Positions 1 to 8,408 are shown, counted from the first letter of the stretch. The stretch is DNA of 12,810 nt from an uncultured Clostridium sp. (GCA_958349075.1 CATWBR010000078.1:1-12810); one strand, 5' to 3'. A program made the numbers and translations. Notes: a model not told the origin generated them from the letters alone.

Positions 1-83
1 GCCGGTTTATGTTCATTCCGAATCCGGCATCTATGGCCGGGCAGCAGCAAATCAAGCACATAATAAGACTCAGGGAGGTATCT

Positions 84-1190
84 ATGACTGCTTCAAAAGT
101 ATACTACACAAACTTAAGGGCTACATTTTCAGAAAATCTTCTTCAGAAACTGGCCCGTCTTGTCAAGAGAGCCGGTATGCTGGAACAGATTGATTTTAAA
201 AACCAGTACACCGCCATTAAGATCCACTTCGGGGAGCCGGGAAACCTGGCCTATCTGCGCCCCAATTATTCAAAGGTCATTGTAGACCTGATCAAGGAAC
301 AGGGCGGCAAGGTCTTCCTCACCGACTGCAATACCCTCTATGTGGGAGGACGTAAAAATGCACTGGATCACCTGGATTCAGCTTATACAAACGGATACAA
401 TCCTTTTACCACCGGCTGCCACCTTCTGATTGCCGACGGTCTTAAAGGGACGGACGATGTCCTTGTGCCAATCGACGGGGAATATGTAAAGGAAGCCAAA
501 ATCGGACGCGCTATCATGGATGCGGATATCTTCATCTCATTAAGCCATTTCAAGGGACATGAAGCCACCGGCTTCGGCGGGGCTTTGAAGAATATCGGCA
601 TGGGCTGCGGTTCCCGGGCCGGAAAGATGGAAATGCACAATGCCACCAGCCCCTTTGTCCTGACAAAACGCTGTATCGGCTGCGGAGCCTGCACACGCAA
701 TTGTGCCCATGATGCAATTACCATTACGAACAAAAAAGCATCTGTTAATTCCGATAAATGCGTGGGATGCGGCCGCTGTATCGGTGTCTGTCCGGTGGAT
801 GCCGTTGCAAACCGCGGTGACGAGTCCAATGACATCTTAAATAAGAAAATTGCGGAATATTCTTACGCCGTATTAAAAGACAGGCCTCATTTCCACATCA
901 GCCTCGTGGTGGATGTATCTCCATACTGTGACTGCCATGCGGAAAACGACGCCGCTATTATCCCCAATGTGGGAATGTTTGCTTCCTTTGATCCGGTTGC
1001 TCTCGATATGGCCTGCGCCGACGCCGTAAACAGACAGCCGGCCATTCCGGGAACCATTCTGGATGAGCGTGAGCACTGCCACCATGACCACTTTACGGAT
1101 ATCCATCCTGAGACAAACTGGAAGGTGGCTCTGGAACATGCCGAAGAACTGGGGATTGGGTCAATGGAGTATGAATTAATTGAGATTTGA
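84..1190 (+). CDS. DUF362 domain protein with two 4Fe-4S ferredoxin clusters
   Basis: A 368-residue protein built from a DUF362 domain with an inserted ferredoxin-type module. The DUF362 part covers about residues 40-185 and resumes at about 270-320. Two cysteine sets are visible: C197, C200, C203, C207, then C226, C229, C232, C236 followed by Pro. That is the pattern for two [4Fe-4S] clusters. A further CDC motif lies at 282-284 and a His-rich stretch (HCHHDH) at 331-336, possibly metal-binding (inference). No signal peptide or membrane segment is seen, so it is probably cytosolic. The family's biochemical role is not established; electron transfer is the likely theme. I chose ATG 84 because AGGGAGG lies just before it. 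An in-frame ATG at 9 would add 25 residues unlike the family and has no good ribosome site. It appears monocistronic, and its stop codon is 1 bp from the large palindrome. Confidence 0.9.
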   Translation: MTASKVYYTNLRATFSENLLQKLARLVKRAGMLEQIDFKNQYTAIKIHFGEPGNLAYLRPNYSKVIVDLIKEQGGKVFLTDCNTLYVGGRKNALDHLDSAYTNGYNPFTTGCHLLIADGLKGTDDVLVPIDGEYVKEAKIGRAIMDADIFISLSHFKGHEATGFGGALKNIGMGCGSRAGKMEMHNATSPFVLTKRCIGCGACTRNCAHDAITITNKKASVNSDKCVGCGRCIGVCPVDAVANRGDESNDILNKKIAEYSYAVLKDRPHFHISLVVDVSPYCDCHAENDAAIIPNVGMFASFDPVALDMACADAVNRQPAIPGTILDEREHCHHDHFTDIHPETNWKVALEHAEELGIGSMEYELIEI

Positions 1191-1191
1191 T

Positions 1192-1517
1192 GAAAAATGA
1201 GAACGCCGCCGGGACGGCCGGGGTTTGGAATGGTGAGAGGGGGAGGATGAGTCTTCAGTCCCGGTGGAGGTTTGTCGCAAGGGGGAGGGAATCCGGGCAG
1301 AAAAGATTTCCTCCGGGAACCGCTCCCGCTGACGGAGTGCATAGCGGTACTAATGCGTCATAGGACGACGCCTAAGTGCCGATGGACTCCAATGTTCCCT
1401 GCGGAAATGTTTTCTCCCTCCTTCCCTCCCCCCCGGCAGGTTATGACCGGGACTGAAGACGCGGAGCGTGCAGACCATCCCGCTCCGGCCTGCGGCGGCT
1501 GGGTGTTCTGATTTTTC
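1192..1517. repeat. Large imperfect palindrome, about 326 bp, between convergent genes
   Basis: Almost the whole gap between the DUF362 gene and the S66 peptidase gene can fold back on itself. Pairing from outside in: 1192-1204 with 1505-1517 (12 of 13); 1205-1210 with 1494-1499; 1216-1221 with 1485-1490; 1251-1265 with 1446-1460 (15 of 15, GTCTTCAGTCCCGGT); 1281-1290 with 1423-1432 (10 of 10); 1300-1320 with 1394-1414 (18 of 21); 1334-1338 with 1386-1390; and an apical GCGTC/GACGC stem at 1355-1359 and 1367-1371 with a 7-nt loop. Both ends are A/T tracts (GAAAAAT and ATTTTTC), so each strand's hairpin ends in a U-run. It could act as a bidirectional terminator for the two convergent genes. 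No transposase and no clear target-site duplication are visible. A MITE-like or REP/BIME-like repeat is the alternative reading. Confidence 0.85.
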
Positions 1518-1584
1518 TTGGGGCATAAGGATCGGGGCGGGGCGGCGTTGTTTTTATTTTTCGCATATGATTCAGGCCGCCGCG

Positions 1585-2634
1585 TTATATGGTTGGACTT
1601 TCTAAAAAGCGGATTGTTTTGTTTTCGCAGTTGAGTTCCGCTTCTATTCCGTACGGAATTATGGCAATCGGTTTGGCGTGGCCGAAGTTTACATTGTAGA
1701 TGATTGGCAGTTCCGGCAGGTTTTCTTCGTTTTCTATGACTTCTTTTATTACCTTTTTGTATTCTTCGTAATAGACTTCTCCCTGGGGTTTGCCTACTAT
1801 GATTCCGTTTAGGGTTTTGAGGATTCCCTGGGCGGACATGGCTCTCAGGGTGCGTTTGACGAATTCCGGGGAGGGCTTTTCTTCGCTTGTTTCGATGAAC
1901 AGAATGGCTCCCTTCCACTCGTCCGGTGCGGGCCAGATTTTAGTGCCATTTGCCATCATGAACACGTCGATACAGCCGCCCAGAAGGTGCCCCCTTACCG
2001 TCCCGGAACCGTTGATGATTTCATAGCCGTGGACATCCTCTTTCATCCTGTACATAGTATTTATATTGCTCTCCTGCCAGGGAATGAAGTCGTCGCTCCA
2101 TTGGCGGCTTGGGTGAAGAGTATAGGATTCCCACTCTCCGAAAAGCAGATCACGAACGGCCTTTTTTGTATAACCGGCCATATCCACATAGTCCCCAAAC
2201 TCGCCCAGAATGCTGGGACCATAGAATGAGACAAGACCGGCTTTATACATCATAAAATGATTGATGGTACTGTCGGAATAACCCAGGAATATCTTGTGGT
2301 GATTACGGATTACATCAAAGTCAATATACGGAAGAATGCGGATCGTATCATCGCCTCCAATGGCGCAAATCACTGCCGAAACCGTATCATCCCCAAACGC
2401 CTCCATCAAATCCCCTGCCCGCAGTTCCGGATGGCGGTCAATAAACTCACTTCCCTTTAATGCATGCTCCATACAGACCACCTTCAACCCAAATTCCTCT
2501 TCCAGCCTGTCCTTCGCAATAAAAAACCGGTGAATCAGCCCCTCATCTCCCAAACCTCCCCAGGATAAACTCACAACCGCAACCGTATCTCCCCGCTTTA
2601 GCCTCTTCGGCTTTAACCTCTCCGTCTTCATCAT
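1585..2634 (-). CDS. S66-family peptidase, LD-carboxypeptidase / MccF-like
   Basis: A 349-residue serine peptidase of family S66. That family includes LD-carboxypeptidases, which trim muropeptide tetrapeptides, and MccF, which inactivates microcin C-type peptidyl-nucleotides. The Ser-Glu-His triad is readable: Ser120 in GYSDST, Glu248 in FIETSEE, and His319 in NFGHAKP. GGDDT at about residue 93 helps form the active-site region. The length, and a W-x6-W pattern (WSDDFIPW) in the middle region, fit the MccF-like branch better than short LdcA enzymes of about 300 residues. That branch assignment is inference. No signal peptide is seen, so it should be cytosolic. I chose the ATG at 2634 because AGGGAGG sits 8 nt upstream. 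An upstream TTG at 2658 lies inside the terminator T-tract and is unlikely. The gene follows polC in the same direction but is separated from it by a strong terminator. Confidence 0.9.
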   Translation of the reverse strand: MMKTERLKPKRLKRGDTVAVVSLSWGGLGDEGLIHRFFIAKDRLEEEFGLKVVCMEHALKGSEFIDRHPELRAGDLMEAFGDDTVSAVICAIGGDDTIRILPYIDFDVIRNHHKIFLGYSDSTINHFMMYKAGLVSFYGPSILGEFGDYVDMAGYTKKAVRDLLFGEWESYTLHPSRQWSDDFIPWQESNINTMYRMKEDVHGYEIINGSGTVRGHLLGGCIDVFMMANGTKIWPAPDEWKGAILFIETSEEKPSPEFVKRTLRAMSAQGILKTLNGIIVGKPQGEVYYEEYKKVIKEVIENEENLPELPIIYNVNFGHAKPIAIIPYGIEAELNCENKTIRFLESPTI

Positions 2635-2650
2635 CCAGACATCCTCCCTT

Positions 2651-2687
2651 AAAAACAAAAAAAGAGGCTGCCATCGGCGGCAACCTC
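2651..2687 (-). terminator. Intrinsic terminator downstream of polC
   Basis: On the minus strand, starting 9 nt past the polC stop codon, the RNA forms a 9-bp stem, GAGGTTGCC with GGCAGCCTC (one G-U pair), around a 6-nt loop. It is followed by seven T's, G and five more T's. The stem spans 2664-2687 and the T-tract 2651-2663. This is a textbook Rho-independent terminator ending the uppS-to-polC operon. The S66 peptidase ribosome site starts right after the T-tract. Confidence 0.92.
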
Positions 2688-2696
2688 ATTTTTCCA

Positions 2697-5600
2697 TCAC
2701 ATCACCATATCAAACAATGAAAGCTGATTACTCTCCGGCAGCGATCCCAACAGACCCAGTTCGCCCATCAAATCGCAGACCGTCTTCGTCACCTTCGTAC
2801 GGTTGATGAAATCCTCTTTTGAGAGGAACGGTCCGTCCTCTGCGGCGAATACAATGGCGTCGGCCGCCTTCTCACCCAGTCCGTCGATACTGCTTAAGGA
2901 AGGCATCAATTTATTGTCCACAATCTGGAAACTTCTGGCGCTGGCCTTGAAAATGTCAATCGGTGTAAATTCAAAGCCTCTGGCGTACATCTCCTGGACG
3001 ATTCTCATGTCGCGGAGCGTATCCTGCTCTTTCTTTGAGAGTGTATCCGCCCTCTTTTTATAATCGGCAAGGTGGTATTCCAGCTTTTCTCGCCCCTGGC
3101 ACATCAGGACGTAGGAAAAACCGCTGGCACGGATGCTGAAGAAGGCCGCGTAGTAAGCCAGTGGGTAGAAGACCTTACAGTAAGCAATACGCCAGGCCAT
3201 CATTACATAGGCCGCCGCATGCGCTTTCGGGAACATGTATTTAATCTTTTTACACGACCATACATACCAGTCCGGCACGCCGTGATCGTTCATCTCTTTA
3301 ATCCACTCGTCTTTCAGTCCCTTTCCTTTACGCACACTCTCCATGATGGTGAATGCCAGGCCTTCCTCCAGCCCCATGCTGATCAGGTAAACCATGATAT
3401 CGTCTCGCGTACAGATGGCGGTCTGAATCGTCGCCTTTCCCTCCTGGATTAATGTCTGGGCATTGCCCAGCCACACGTCCGTTCCATGGGACAGACCGGA
3501 AATACGCACCAAATCCGAGAAATATTTCGGCTGGGCGTCGATTAACATCTGCATGGCAAAGTCGGTGCCGAACTCCGGTATTCCGAGAGCGCCCAGCTTA
3601 CAGCCGCCGATATCCTCGGGCTCGATTCCAAGGGCCGACGTGTTTTGAAACAGGCTCATAACCTCCTTGCAATCCAGCGGGAAATCCGTCAGTGGATCTT
3701 TGCCCGTCAGATCCTGGAGCATTCGTATCATGGTCGGATCATCGTGTCCCAGTATATCGAGTTTCAAAAGGTTGTGGTCAATGGAATGGTAATCAAAATG
3801 GGTCGTAATCGTCTTGGTCGTCATATCGTCGGCAGGGTGCTGAACCGGGGTAAAGGAATAAATTTCCTCCCCATGGGGAAGTACGATGATTCCTCCCGGA
3901 TGCTGTCCCGTCGTCCTTCTGACTCCGACGCAGCCACCGACAATCCTGTCTATCTCACAGCGGCGCTTTCTCTGGCCCCTGTTCTCATAATATCCCTTCA
4001 CATAGCCGTATGCCGTTTTATCGGCCAGCGTGCCGATTGTCCCGGCACGGAAGGTCTGTCCCTTACCGAAGATAACTTCCGTGTAAGTATGGGCCCGGCT
4101 CTGGTACTCTCCCGAGAAGTTAAGATCGATATCAGGCTCCTTATCTCCCTTAAATCCCAGGAATGTCTCGAACGGGATATCGAATCCGTCCTTCGTTAAG
4201 GGCTCCCCGCAGACAGGGCATTTCTTGTCCGGCATATCGCAGCCGGCCATACCCGAAAACTTCTTCACCTCGGCCGAGTCAAAATCATAATAATGGCATT
4301 TTGTGCAGTAATAATGGGGACTCAGCGGATTTACCTCCGTGATACCCGACATCGTGGCCACGAGAGACGAACCTACGGATCCTCTTGAGCCTACCAGATA
4401 GCCGTCCTCATTGGACTTCCAAACCAGTTTCTGGGCAATGATATACATAACGGCAAATCCATTGGAAATAATGGAGTTCAACTCTCTCTCCAGACGGGCC
4501 ACCACAATCTGCGGAAGATCTTCACCATACATTTCATGGGCTTTGTTGTAACAGATATTCCTCAGTGTCTCATCCGAGTTCGGGATGACCGGGGCGCATT
4601 TATCCGGCCGCACCGGTTCAATCCGCTCGCACATGGCGGCGATCTTCCTCGTATTGGTGATCACCACCTCCTCGGCCTTGTCGCTGCCTAAGTATTCAAA
4701 TTCTTTCAGCATCTCATCCGTCGTCCGAAGGTAAAGGGGCGCCTGATCGTCGGCATCCTTAAATCCCTTGCTGGACATAATAATTCTCCGGTAAACCTCA
4801 TCCTCCGGATCCAGAAAATGCACATCACAGGTCGCGCAGACCGGCTTGTTAAACTGCACTCCCAGGTCCACAATCTTGCGGTTAATGTCTTTTAAGTCTT
4901 CCTCCGAGCTGATTGGGCTCTTATCATCCCTGAGCATAAATGCATTGTTGCCCAGGGGCTGTATCTCCAGATAGTCGTAAAAATCCACGATTTTATGTAT
5001 CTCGGTATCCGGTACTCCGCGAAGCAGAGCCTGGTAAAGCTCCCCGGCCTCACAGGCGGAACCGATGATGAGTCCCTCCCTGTACTGGGTCAGCAGGCTT
5101 CTCGGTATCCTCGGCCTCCTGGCAAAGTAAGTTAAGTTAGACTCCGAGACGAGGCGGTAGAGGTTAACGCGGCCCACATCATTTTTCGCCAGCAGGATAA
5201 TATGGTAGGTGGGCATCTTGCGGATCATCTCCACCGTCATTTTGCTGAGTTCATTAAGCTGCGTAAGGTCGGCAATATCACGCTCCTTAAGCATCTTTAT
5301 AAAACGGACGAAGATTTCGGCCGTAGCCCCGGCATCATCTACCGCCCTGTGATGGTTTGCCAGTGAAATCTTCAGTTCCTTGGCAACCGTATCCAGCTTG
5401 AAACGGTTCAGATTCGGCAGAAGCACGCGGGCCAGTGAGACCGTATCCAATACGGTCGGGTTAAATTCCAGTCCCTGCTGTTTTGCGTTTTCCTTTATAA
5501 AACTGATGTCAAACCCGGCATTGTGCGCAACCATAACCGCACCCTCACAGAATTCCAGGAATTCCGGCAGGACTTTCTCTATTTTGGGCGCATCCAGAAC

Positions 5601-7253
5601 CATGTTGTCATTGATTCCTGTCAGCTTTTCAATCTCAAACGGGATCGGCACGTCGGGATTGACGAAGCTGCTGAATCTGCCTGTAATCTTTCCTTCTTCC
5701 ACCCTGACCGCGCCGATTTCAATAATCTTGTTCTTGACTGGGCTGAATCCCGTGGTCTCGATATCGAAGACGACACAGGTGTGATCGAGGGTCTGCCCGG
5801 CGCCGTTCTCAACCAGGTCTTTCATATCGTCAACCAGGTATCCCTCCACTCCGTAGAGAACCTTAAAATTATCTCCCCTCTCCACCGAATGGTTGGCATC
5901 CGGAAATGCCTGGGCGCAGCCGTGGTCCGTGACCGCCATTGCATCCATCCCCCACTGCTTGGCCCTCTTGATCAGATCCTTGACCTCGGACACGCCGTCC
6001 ATATCGCTCATCTTTGTATGGCAGTGGAGTTCCACCCTCTTGACCGGCGCATTGTCCATCCGCTTTGTCGTGAAGTCCTCACATTTCTTGATACCCACAA
6101 CGGAGCCAATGGTAAGTTCTCCGTCGAAACGGTCAATGTTTGCCACGCCCTTCAGTCTGACAAACTGGCCTGCTTTGGTCGCATTTTTCAAGTCTTCCAG
6201 GGAATCCTCGCGGGCAAATATTTTGACGCTGATCGTATCGGTAAAATCACTGATACTGAAAATAAAGAGCGAATTTCCGCTCCGAAGCTCCCTGACATCC
6301 GTGGCAAAAATCTTTCCGCGGATGACAACCTCGCCGATTTCCCCCTCAATCTTCTCTATCTCCGTAGATTCCTCATCGAAATCACGGCCGTAAAGGACAT
6401 CGGGATTGTCCGATTTTTTTCCGTAACCTGAACGGCGGTATTCCTTCTTGCCGTCCCTGCCTCCAAAGGAATCCCCTCTTCCCTTCTTCCCGTTCTGAGC
6501 GCCGCCCTGTTTTCCCTGGGCCGGTTTTCCTCCGGCTTCCGGAGAGGCTTTCTGCTGCTTCTTCTCCGCCTGGAAATTGAGGTCTCCGACCGGTTTTAAC
6601 ACCGTGCTCCCCTCATCGAAGGGCAGATCCGCCGCCGGAGCAGAAGAATCTCCCTGCATCTGCGGCTCTGATCCGCCGCCGTAAGACGCCTGGGCGCCGT
6701 CCTGATTCATATAGATAACGGCCGGTTCGTCCTCCACCTTCTTTCTCACCTGTGCAGGACGGTATGTAAGCTTCACTTCCATCGGAATATTACAGCGTTC
6801 CGTAAAAATCTTCTCCAGGATCCGCACCAGCTCCGGCGCCTTATCCTTTGTGATCATCGTATCTTCCAGCTCCATTGTCAGAAGATCCTTTTCATCAAAG
6901 GCCAGTTCGGCCTTGCGGAACATGTTGTACAGGAGAATGCTGTAGTTTTTAAGCTCCATCAGGATACTGTCGCGGTATACATCCATCAGTTTCCTGGGCG
7001 TGTACTGGCCGGACAGATGGTATTTCTCCAGAATCTTAATTGTAACCGCTTTTCCGGGGAAAAGCTGGGATTTAATGCCTTCCTCCAGCTTAAAGATATT
7101 CTGCTTGTGAATCAGTCTGGGACTGTCGATATAAATGCGGATAGAGCTTCTATCCCTGGTCGTGGCCACCTTCTCCACTTTAACCAGCTCAAAAAGCTCT
7201 CTCACATTATCCGCAATATGTAAATCAGGAAATACTTCCAAAAACGTTTTCAT
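2697..7253 (-). CDS. polC: DNA polymerase III PolC-type, alpha subunit with 3'-5' exonuclease
   Basis: A 1518-residue replicative polymerase of Gram-positive bacteria. Domains in order: an N-terminal PolC domain (about 1-170); a low-complexity Gly/Lys/Gln linker (about 185-295); an OB-fold (about 305-390); PHP part 1 from about 405 (HCHTKMSDMDG); a DEDDh exonuclease at about 490-655 (D497, E499, D582, H635, D640); PHP part 2 (about 680-880, including CATCDVHF); and the polymerase. The polymerase shows a zinc knuckle (C983, C986, C1012, C1015) and catalytic aspartates D1041 and D1043 in PDIDLN and D1166 in LKLDILGHDDP. A helix-hairpin-helix region lies near the C terminus, followed by a beta-clamp-binding motif QLSLF at 1510-1514. 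It is about 80 residues longer than the Bacillus subtilis enzyme (about 1437), mostly because of the linker. ATG 7253 is preceded by AAGGTGAT. It is the last gene of the operon, 71 bp after ispG with no terminator between. Confidence 0.98.
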   Translation of the reverse strand: MKTFLEVFPDLHIADNVRELFELVKVEKVATTRDRSSIRIYIDSPRLIHKQNIFKLEEGIKSQLFPGKAVTIKILEKYHLSGQYTPRKLMDVYRDSILMELKNYSILLYNMFRKAELAFDEKDLLTMELEDTMITKDKAPELVRILEKIFTERCNIPMEVKLTYRPAQVRKKVEDEPAVIYMNQDGAQASYGGGSEPQMQGDSSAPAADLPFDEGSTVLKPVGDLNFQAEKKQQKASPEAGGKPAQGKQGGAQNGKKGRGDSFGGRDGKKEYRRSGYGKKSDNPDVLYGRDFDEESTEIEKIEGEIGEVVIRGKIFATDVRELRSGNSLFIFSISDFTDTISVKIFAREDSLEDLKNATKAGQFVRLKGVANIDRFDGELTIGSVVGIKKCEDFTTKRMDNAPVKRVELHCHTKMSDMDGVSEVKDLIKRAKQWGMDAMAVTDHGCAQAFPDANHSVERGDNFKVLYGVEGYLVDDMKDLVENGAGQTLDHTCVVFDIETTGFSPVKNKIIEIGAVRVEEGKITGRFSSFVNPDVPIPFEIEKLTGINDNMVLDAPKIEKVLPEFLEFCEGAVMVAHNAGFDISFIKENAKQQGLEFNPTVLDTVSLARVLLPNLNRFKLDTVAKELKISLANHHRAVDDAGATAEIFVRFIKMLKERDIADLTQLNELSKMTVEMIRKMPTYHIILLAKNDVGRVNLYRLVSESNLTYFARRPRIPRSLLTQYREGLIIGSACEAGELYQALLRGVPDTEIHKIVDFYDYLEIQPLGNNAFMLRDDKSPISSEEDLKDINRKIVDLGVQFNKPVCATCDVHFLDPEDEVYRRIIMSSKGFKDADDQAPLYLRTTDEMLKEFEYLGSDKAEEVVITNTRKIAAMCERIEPVRPDKCAPVIPNSDETLRNICYNKAHEMYGEDLPQIVVARLERELNSIISNGFAVMYIIAQKLVWKSNEDGYLVGSRGSVGSSLVATMSGITEVNPLSPHYYCTKCHYYDFDSAEVKKFSGMAGCDMPDKKCPVCGEPLTKDGFDIPFETFLGFKGDKEPDIDLNFSGEYQSRAHTYTEVIFGKGQTFRAGTIGTLADKTAYGYVKGYYENRGQRKRRCEIDRIVGGCVGVRRTTGQHPGGIIVLPHGEEIYSFTPVQHPADDMTTKTITTHFDYHSIDHNLLKLDILGHDDPTMIRMLQDLTGKDPLTDFPLDCKEVMSLFQNTSALGIEPEDIGGCKLGALGIPEFGTDFAMQMLIDAQPKYFSDLVRISGLSHGTDVWLGNAQTLIQEGKATIQTAICTRDDIMVYLISMGLEEGLAFTIMESVRKGKGLKDEWIKEMNDHGVPDWYVWSCKKIKYMFPKAHAAAYVMMAWRIAYCKVFYPLAYYAAFFSIRASGFSYVLMCQGREKLEYHLADYKKRADTLSKKEQDTLRDMRIVQEMYARGFEFTPIDIFKASARSFQIVDNKLMPSLSSIDGLGEKAADAIVFAAEDGPFLSKEDFINRTKVTKTVCDLMGELGLLGSLPESNQLSLFDMVM

Positions 7254-7324
7254 TCCATCACCTTATTTTTAACACTGTTTCCGCATTTTATTATGGTTTA
7301 GCTCTGCGGCTCTCTCCTGTATTA

Positions 7325-8389
7325 TTACAGTTTTCCGGCCAGCCTGTCAAGCTCTTCCTTGAGCGCCGGCAAAAGTTCTTCTTCGGGCACCTTCTTAAGT
7401 ACCTCGCCCTTTTTAATCAGCAGTCCTTCCCCGATTCCACCTGCTATCCCAAGATCCGCCTCCCTGGCTTCTCCTGGTCCGTTTACCACACAGCCCATGA
7501 CGGCCACCTTGATATCCAGATCATACTCCTGAACCATGGTTTCCACCTTGTTTGCGAGTCCAATCAAATCAATGCTGGTCCTGCCGCAGGTAGGGCAGGA
7601 AACGACCTCGATGCCGCCCCTTCTAAGGCCCAGGGTGCGCAGAATCAGCTTAGCAGACTTTACTTCCTCCACCGGGCTTCCCGTAAGGGAAACGCGGATG
7701 GTGTCACCAATGCCCTGATTTAATATCAGGCCCAGTCCGATGGCCGACTTGATATTGCCGGAAAGCAGGGTCCCTGCCTCCGTGATGCCTACATGAAGCG
7801 GATATCTCGTCTTCTTTGCAATCAGTTCATGGGCTTTTACGCACATTAATACATCGGAAGACTTAATGCTGATTACGAGGTTGTCATATCCCATCCTCTC
7901 TATCAGCGCCACCTTTTCAAGGGCGCTCCGTGTAATTCCCTCCGCCGTCACGCCGCCGTACTCTTCAATCAGATGTTTTTCCAGGGAGCCGCTGTTGACG
8001 CCTACCCGGATCGGAACGCCATACTCCTTCGCCTTATCCACAACGGCCTGGACACGCTCCTTGGCCCCGATATTGCCCGGGTTAATCCTTATCTTGTCGG
8101 CCCCGCACTCGATGGCGGCAATTGCCAGACGGTAATCAAAATGAATATCCGCCACCAGCGGAATTCTAATCGCCCTCTTGATCTCCGTCAGGGCCATCGC
8201 CGCTTCCATCGTCGGAACCGCCACACGGATAATGTCACAGCCCGCATTCTGCAGTTCCAGAATCTGGCCGACCGTTGCTTTCACATCCTCTGTCTTTGTA
8301 TTGCACATCGACTGGATCAGAACCGGATTTCCGCCTCCGATGACCTTTCTTCCGATCTGAACCGTCTTCGTCTCGTCTCTGTACGCCAT
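7325..8389 (-). CDS. ispG: 4-hydroxy-3-methylbut-2-enyl diphosphate synthase (IspG/GcpE)
   Basis: A 354-residue enzyme of the MEP isoprenoid pathway. It reductively converts 2-C-methyl-D-erythritol 2,4-cyclodiphosphate to HMBPP in the cytosol using a [4Fe-4S] cluster. The N-terminal TIM-barrel part holds IQSMCNTKTEDV and the VADIHFDYRLA motif. The C-terminal cluster domain shows C265 and C268 (CPTC), C300 (MGC) and E307 (GPGE). These match the three cysteines and one glutamate that ligate the cluster in the E. coli enzyme. The length is typical of the short bacterial form without the plant insertion. The start ATG has a GGAGG site 6 nt upstream. It lies between rseP (74 bp upstream, with two small hairpins) and polC. 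Confidence 0.97.
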   Translation of the reverse strand: MAYRDETKTVQIGRKVIGGGNPVLIQSMCNTKTEDVKATVGQILELQNAGCDIIRVAVPTMEAAMALTEIKRAIRIPLVADIHFDYRLAIAAIECGADKIRINPGNIGAKERVQAVVDKAKEYGVPIRVGVNSGSLEKHLIEEYGGVTAEGITRSALEKVALIERMGYDNLVISIKSSDVLMCVKAHELIAKKTRYPLHVGITEAGTLLSGNIKSAIGLGLILNQGIGDTIRVSLTGSPVEEVKSAKLILRTLGLRRGGIEVVSCPTCGRTSIDLIGLANKVETMVQEYDLDIKVAVMGCVVNGPGEAREADLGIAGGIGEGLLIKKGEVLKKVPEEELLPALKEELDRLAGKL

Positions 8390-8408
8390 TTTAAACCTCC
8401 CGTGTACC

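Noticed and set aside
1272..1511. Plus-strand 79-codon open frame in the palindrome
   Set aside because: It runs through the loop and both arms of the fold-back structure with no ribosome site. The palindrome explains the sequence better.
1192..1517. Insertion sequence or complete transposon
   Set aside because: No transposase coding region and no clear target-site duplication at the flanks. A non-autonomous element remains possible and is covered as a repeat.
1531..1547. G-rich stretch as a possible G-quadruplex
   Set aside because: Only two runs of four G's are present, and a quadruplex needs four G-runs close together.
1542..1583. Possible terminator hairpin GCGGCG/CGCCGC just past the S66 peptidase stop
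   Set aside because: Only 6 bp of stem with a loop of about 30 nt, and no T-tract on the minus strand after it. The large palindrome beyond it is a better candidate.
5523..6431. Long plus-strand open frame of 302 codons inside polC
   Set aside because: It lies wholly antisense to the unmistakable polC exonuclease, PHP and OB-fold region. It has no recognisable domain, and its composition is that of a shadow frame.
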